NCBI GenBank assembly: GCA_947625685.1
Contig: CANQPK010000005.1
Location: 1 to 60,790 of the forward strand
Source of the DNA: an uncultured Clostridia bacterium
GTDB taxonomy: Bacteria; Bacillota; Clostridia; TANB77; CAG-508
Direction of reading: 5' to 3'
DNA length: 60,790 nucleotides
The first letter of the stretch is position 1. Each line of letters begins with the position of its first letter. A program made the position numbers and the translations under genes. Of the stretch, positions 58,296 through 60,790 are shown piece by piece. The notes beneath the pieces were generated by a model, which was not told the origin of the DNA, did no database searches, and saw only the letters and a list, made by a program, of their open reading frames with translations.

Positions 58296-58454
58296 ATGCT
58301 AAAGCACTTTTTTAGCAATTTATTTAAGTCCTTAAAAGAAAGTTTTACACCAAAATTTGCAGATCCATACAGATCATGTTTAACGAAAAAACAATGTGAA
58401 GAATTTCGTAAAAGTGCAAAGGAAAATGATCTCTTTGGTAAAGGAGAGATATAA
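58296..58454 (+). CDS. Small 52-aa protein, unrecognised
   Basis: This is an open frame of 52 codons starting MLKHFFSNLFKSLKESF, preceded by an excellent ATCAGGAGGTAATTTACG ribosome site and followed 12 nt later by a strong terminator. The N-terminus is amphipathic and basic; a CLTKKQCEEF segment holds two cysteines. No family is recognised and no CGG is in frame. Strong translation signals and its own terminator support a real small gene. Confidence 0.6.
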   Translation: MLKHFFSNLFKSLKESFTPKFADPYRSCLTKKQCEEFRKSAKENDLFGKGEI

Positions 58455-58465
58455 TCTGACTATAC

Positions 58466-58499
58466 AAGAGAGAGCCTACACATAAGTGTAGACTCTCTT
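58466..58499 (+). terminator. Terminator after the 52-aa gene
   Basis: AAGAGAG-AGCCTACAC pairs with GTGTAGACTCTCTT around a short ATAA loop. The stem is long and nearly perfect, but only a short T-rich tail follows. Confidence 0.75.
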
Positions 58500-58575
58500 A
58501 TAGTTAACTTTAAAGAGACTCTCAGCTATACATTGATATAAATATCAATCAAGTTGTTTTTAATTTAAGCATCTA

Positions 58576-58710
58576 TCATAATGATTCTTCGTAACTTTTC
58601 TTAAAATCCACTAATCGCTCCATACAACTATCTACCTCCATATCATATAAGTTCATTGAAAGCAATTTTAATAGCTGTTCTCTTTTCTCAATTGTTTTTG
58701 CATAGCTATT
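58576..58710 (-). pseudogene. Possible gene remnant (about 40 codons)
   Basis: A minus-strand frame reading YAKTIEKREQLLKLLSMN... MERLVDFKKSYEESL-stop looks like the helical C-terminus of a protein. It has no convincing start or ribosome site and begins just after the flavin-reductase stop codon. It may be a decayed gene or a chance open frame. Confidence 0.3.
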
Positions 58711-58719
58711 TTTATATTT

Positions 58720-59286
58720 TTATTTTTTTAGTTGTAAACCATCCTTAAAAGCCTCTCCAACTCTTTCAGTAACTTTATAATACCCATGTGTATATGGATC
58801 AAATGCTATTGCATCTACTTTTGAAATATCTATTTTATCTCCATTCATTACACTTTCATCAGCACTTACATTAACTACTTTTCCAACAACTCCTGCTCCG
58901 TACTCATCATCTTGATATTCTATAAATTCACATTCAAGACAAATTGGGAATTCGTTTATAATTGGTGCATCTACATTTTCTGATTTTGTTGCTGATAGTC
59001 CAGTATTTTCAAATTTATTTGGTGTATTATTTCCTGATGCTATTCCAAAATAATCTGCTTCTACAACATGTTTGCCATCTGCAATACTAACTGTAAATGC
59101 CTTTCTTTCTTTAATATTTTTAACAGTTTTATGTGATTCTGTTAAATTAAGTACTACATGGTCTCTTTCTAACATCATTCCCCATGCAGCATTCATTACA
59201 TCAATACTTCCATCCTCATTGTATGTTGCAATCATCAATACTGGCATTGGAAATATTGCTTCAGTTGTTTTAATGTTTTTTCTCAT
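58720..59286 (-). CDS. Flavin reductase family (flavoredoxin-like) protein
   Basis: This 188-residue FMN-binding split-barrel protein shows FPMPVLMIATYNEDGSIDVMNAAW at the N-terminus, HKTVKNIKERKAFTVSI, and a GKVVNVSADESV strand. These are features of flavin reductase/flavoredoxin proteins of anaerobes. It may carry electrons to an unknown partner. An AGGAGG site precedes the ATG. Short remnants of other frames lie on both sides, suggesting local gene loss. Confidence 0.85.
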   Translation of the reverse strand: MRKNIKTTEAIFPMPVLMIATYNEDGSIDVMNAAWGMMLERDHVVLNLTESHKTVKNIKERKAFTVSIADGKHVVEADYFGIASGNNTPNKFENTGLSATKSENVDAPIINEFPICLECEFIEYQDDEYGAGVVGKVVNVSADESVMNGDKIDISKVDAIAFDPYTHGYYKVTERVGEAFKDGLQLKK

Positions 59287-59353
59287 TAAAAATTCCTCCT
59301 TTAAACTTTTTATTTATTATTTTATAATTATCTTTCTATCCCTTTATTGTAAC

Positions 59354-59443
59354 TTATTTAATAAAATTTGTAAATGTAATTTCTTCTAACTCTGGTGGAT
59401 TTATACCTTTTTCTTTTCCAGTTTCAATGCATTTAATACATCC
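59354..59443 (-). pseudogene. Possible gene-tail remnant
   Basis: A 29-codon open stretch reads GCIKCIETGKEKGINPPELE...-stop on the minus strand, coherent as a protein C-terminus but lacking a start. An overlapping frame just upstream (RNGDAKDVLNALK) could be its continuation. No family is recognised. Confidence 0.25.
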
Positions 59444-59474
59444 TTAGCATCTCCATTTCTTAAAAATTAATAAT

Positions 59475-60134
59475 TTATTTTTCAAATTTAACAATTATAC
59501 TATCATTTCCTAAATCATTTAAATTCTCAATATGACCTATTTTAGTATAACTATAATTTGTATCAAATGATTTATAGAAAATAACTAAACAATTACTACC
59601 ATAAAGCATTATATCTCCACTTTCTATATGTTTCGGATTTATTGAATCTGTAGTTAATGAATTATCCATATAAACATACTTTTCATTTCCATTTAGTTCT
59701 TTCATATTAAATTCTTGTGGTAATTGACTTATAAATTGTTTTGCAGTTTCATTATCTTCAATTGTTGCATTATATTTTTTGCTATTTATGCTCACATTAA
59801 TCCTTGTAATGTTATCCATAATATCTTCTTCCTCTCTTTGATTGTAATTTTCATAATTTATGCTGTTAGAAAAATTAAAATTAGTATTTTCTTGCATATC
59901 TACTGGTGGAGCATATTTTTCCCATCTAAATACTGTTACTTTTTCTCCATTAGTAAAAACATAAGTATATACAAAAATTCCTTTATCTTTTTGATATACA
60001 TTTCCGCCATCATAATTTTCAGTAATTTTTATAAATGGTCTATTATCAAATACTTTTGCTTGTATTGTATCAGCTAATATAGCAATCACTAAAATAACAA
60101 AAATTATCAGAAAAATTTTTATACCTTTTTTCAT
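59475..60134 (-). CDS. Membrane-anchored extracytoplasmic protein, unknown
   Basis: This 219-residue protein has an N-terminal signal anchor (KIFLIIFVILVIAILADTI) and a secreted beta-rich domain containing VYTYVFTNGEKVTVFRW. No lipobox cysteine or catalytic motif is seen. It stands alone between a flavin reductase and the rRNA operon end. The function is unknown. Confidence 0.65.
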   Translation of the reverse strand: MKKGIKIFLIIFVILVIAILADTIQAKVFDNRPFIKITENYDGGNVYQKDKGIFVYTYVFTNGEKVTVFRWEKYAPPVDMQENTNFNFSNSINYENYNQREEEDIMDNITRINVSINSKKYNATIEDNETAKQFISQLPQEFNMKELNGNEKYVYMDNSLTTDSINPKHIESGDIMLYGSNCLVIFYKSFDTNYSYTKIGHIENLNDLGNDSIIVKFEK

Positions 60135-60352
60135 AACACATCTCCAAAGTACAAAATACTCATATAATGAACATGTAGTCCATTATACATTTTTTTATTC
60201 TTAAATCCATTCTTCTATCTCATATTTAAGTCTCCTTTATAAACTTCTAATTGTTGTTACGATTATATAATAAAAAAGAGATAATTTCAACTGATTATCT
60301 GCTTTGCTTATTTAAATTAGTTTTATTTGCTCTACTTCTTAAATTTATAAAT

Positions 60353-60397
60353 AAAAACACCTCCAAATGCTTAAAATTACTGCATTTAAAGGTGTTC
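60353..60397 (-). terminator. Terminator of the rRNA/tRNA operon
   Basis: On the minus strand AACACCTTTAAATGC pairs with GCATTTGGAGGTGTT and is followed by TTTATTT, 5 nt beyond the tRNA-Asn 3' end. Confidence 0.88.
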
Positions 60398-60401
60398 CTA
60401 T

Positions 60402-60477
60402 TGGCTCCTCGTGCCTGGCTCGAACAGGCGACCTATCGGTTAACAGCCGAGCGCTCTACCGACTGAGCTAACGAGGA
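60402..60477 (-). tRNA. tRNA-Asn (GTT anticodon)
   Basis: This is a 76-nt cloverleaf: acceptor TCCTCGT / ACGAGGA, D arm TTAGCTCAGTCGGTAGAGC, anticodon loop CTGTTAA (GTT) and T arm with GTTCGAGCC. An encoded GCCA 3' end is present. It is downstream of 5S rRNA in the same operon. Confidence 0.97.
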
Positions 60478-60484
60478 ATATAAA

Positions 60485-60599
60485 TTTGGCGACGACCTAT
60501 TTTCCCAACAAAGAAATTCGTAAGTATCTTCGGCACATAAGGCTTGACTTCTGTGTTCGGCATGGGAACAGGTATTACCCTTATGTAATAGTCACCAAA
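60485..60599 (-). rRNA. rrf: 5S ribosomal RNA
   Basis: On the minus strand the signature CCTGTTCCCATGCCGAAC is followed by ACAGAAGTCAAGC, with the helix I ends TTTGGTGAC and GTCGCCAAA. The length is about 115 nt. It is followed by tRNA-Asn. Confidence 0.95.
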
Positions 60600-60767
60600 A
60601 AATTATATATTCATTAGTTTCCTAATGGATAATACTTTGTTAATATTTTGTATTATATAATATTATTTCTATTTTTTCAATATATAATACAAAATTTTTA
60701 AATTTTGTGCACCTAAGTACACTGAAAATTGCATAGATAATTATCAATTGAACTTTAAACCTTCATT

Positions 60768-60790
60768 GTGGTTAAGCCCTCGATATATTA
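60768..60790 (-). rRNA. rrl: 23S ribosomal RNA, 3' end (partial)
   Basis: On the minus strand the window begins with TAATATATCGAGGGCTTAAC, matching the conserved 23S 3' terminus (normally TAATAGGTCGAGGGCTTGACC). The rest lies outside the window. An AT-rich 23S-5S spacer of about 170 nt follows. Confidence 0.7.

Noticed and set aside
1-60790. Stop-codon reassignment (TGA as Trp)
   Set aside because: Genes terminate normally at TAA, TAG and TGA, and no conserved Trp aligned to TGA was seen; the anomaly is confined to CGG.

Overview
The window reads as a chromosomal piece of an AT-rich, endospore-forming Firmicute of the Clostridia type. The evidence is spoVAC-spoVAD-spoVAE, spoVS, secreted proteins with clostridial hydrophobic (ChW) repeats, and type II fatty-acid synthesis genes in a clostridial arrangement. 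Most genes lie on the minus strand. The right edge is the 3' end of a minus-strand rRNA operon (23S end, 5S, tRNA-Asn).

Layout. 2-2719: a module bounded by 114-nt inverted repeats, carrying a DUF4143 ATPase and a HEPN/MNT pair. 2804-7080: two convergent paralogous ChW/beta-helix secreted proteins. 7313-16538: a surface-polysaccharide operon (flippase, glycosyltransferases, IspD-like cytidylyltransferase, SDR epimerase, LicD, Wzy-like polymerase). 16786-18953: dodecin plus spoVA. 19061-20182: an orphan gene of foreign composition. 20308-43062: housekeeping genes (rpsI, rplM, yqeK, polA, trmL, queH, ruvB, rlmB, spoVS, ymdB, an ECF sigma/anti-sigma pair, rny, topB) with several membrane proteins. 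43238-43504: rpsT. 43997-52319: FASII/acetyl-CoA carboxylase cluster fabD-fabG-fabF-accB-fabZ-accC-accD-accA-fabI, divergent from a TetR regulator. 53064-58106: rnhB, a pilin-like protein, UPF0182 and ftsY. 58296-60790: small genes, a flavin reductase and the rRNA operon end.

Main finding. Fourteen genes, many of them core genes (polA, ftsY, topB, ruvB, rny, accC, fabG, spoVAD, spoVAE, ymdB, yqeK and three envelope-polysaccharide or membrane genes), are interrupted by 17 apparent +1 frameshifts. Every one has the same form: an in-frame CGG triplet is met, its C is skipped, and GGN is read as glycine. The C always sits exactly on the codon boundary before a Gly codon that family alignment expects. 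I found no in-frame CGG read as arginine in any gene with native composition. CGG out of phase (for example AAC-GGA, TAC-GGA) is common and harmless. Applying the rule to two genes that looked intact restored family C-termini: FabG ends in GGMVM, and YmdB gains 20 residues. I infer that CGG is not an Arg codon here but a programmed +1 shift signal, or a CGGN quadruplet for Gly. The only in-frame CGGs that would have to be Arg are four, in three orphan genes with their own promoters, two of them clearly of foreign composition.

Limits. Everything is read by eye. Homology calls rest on motif recognition. The tRNA set that would explain the decoding lies outside the window.
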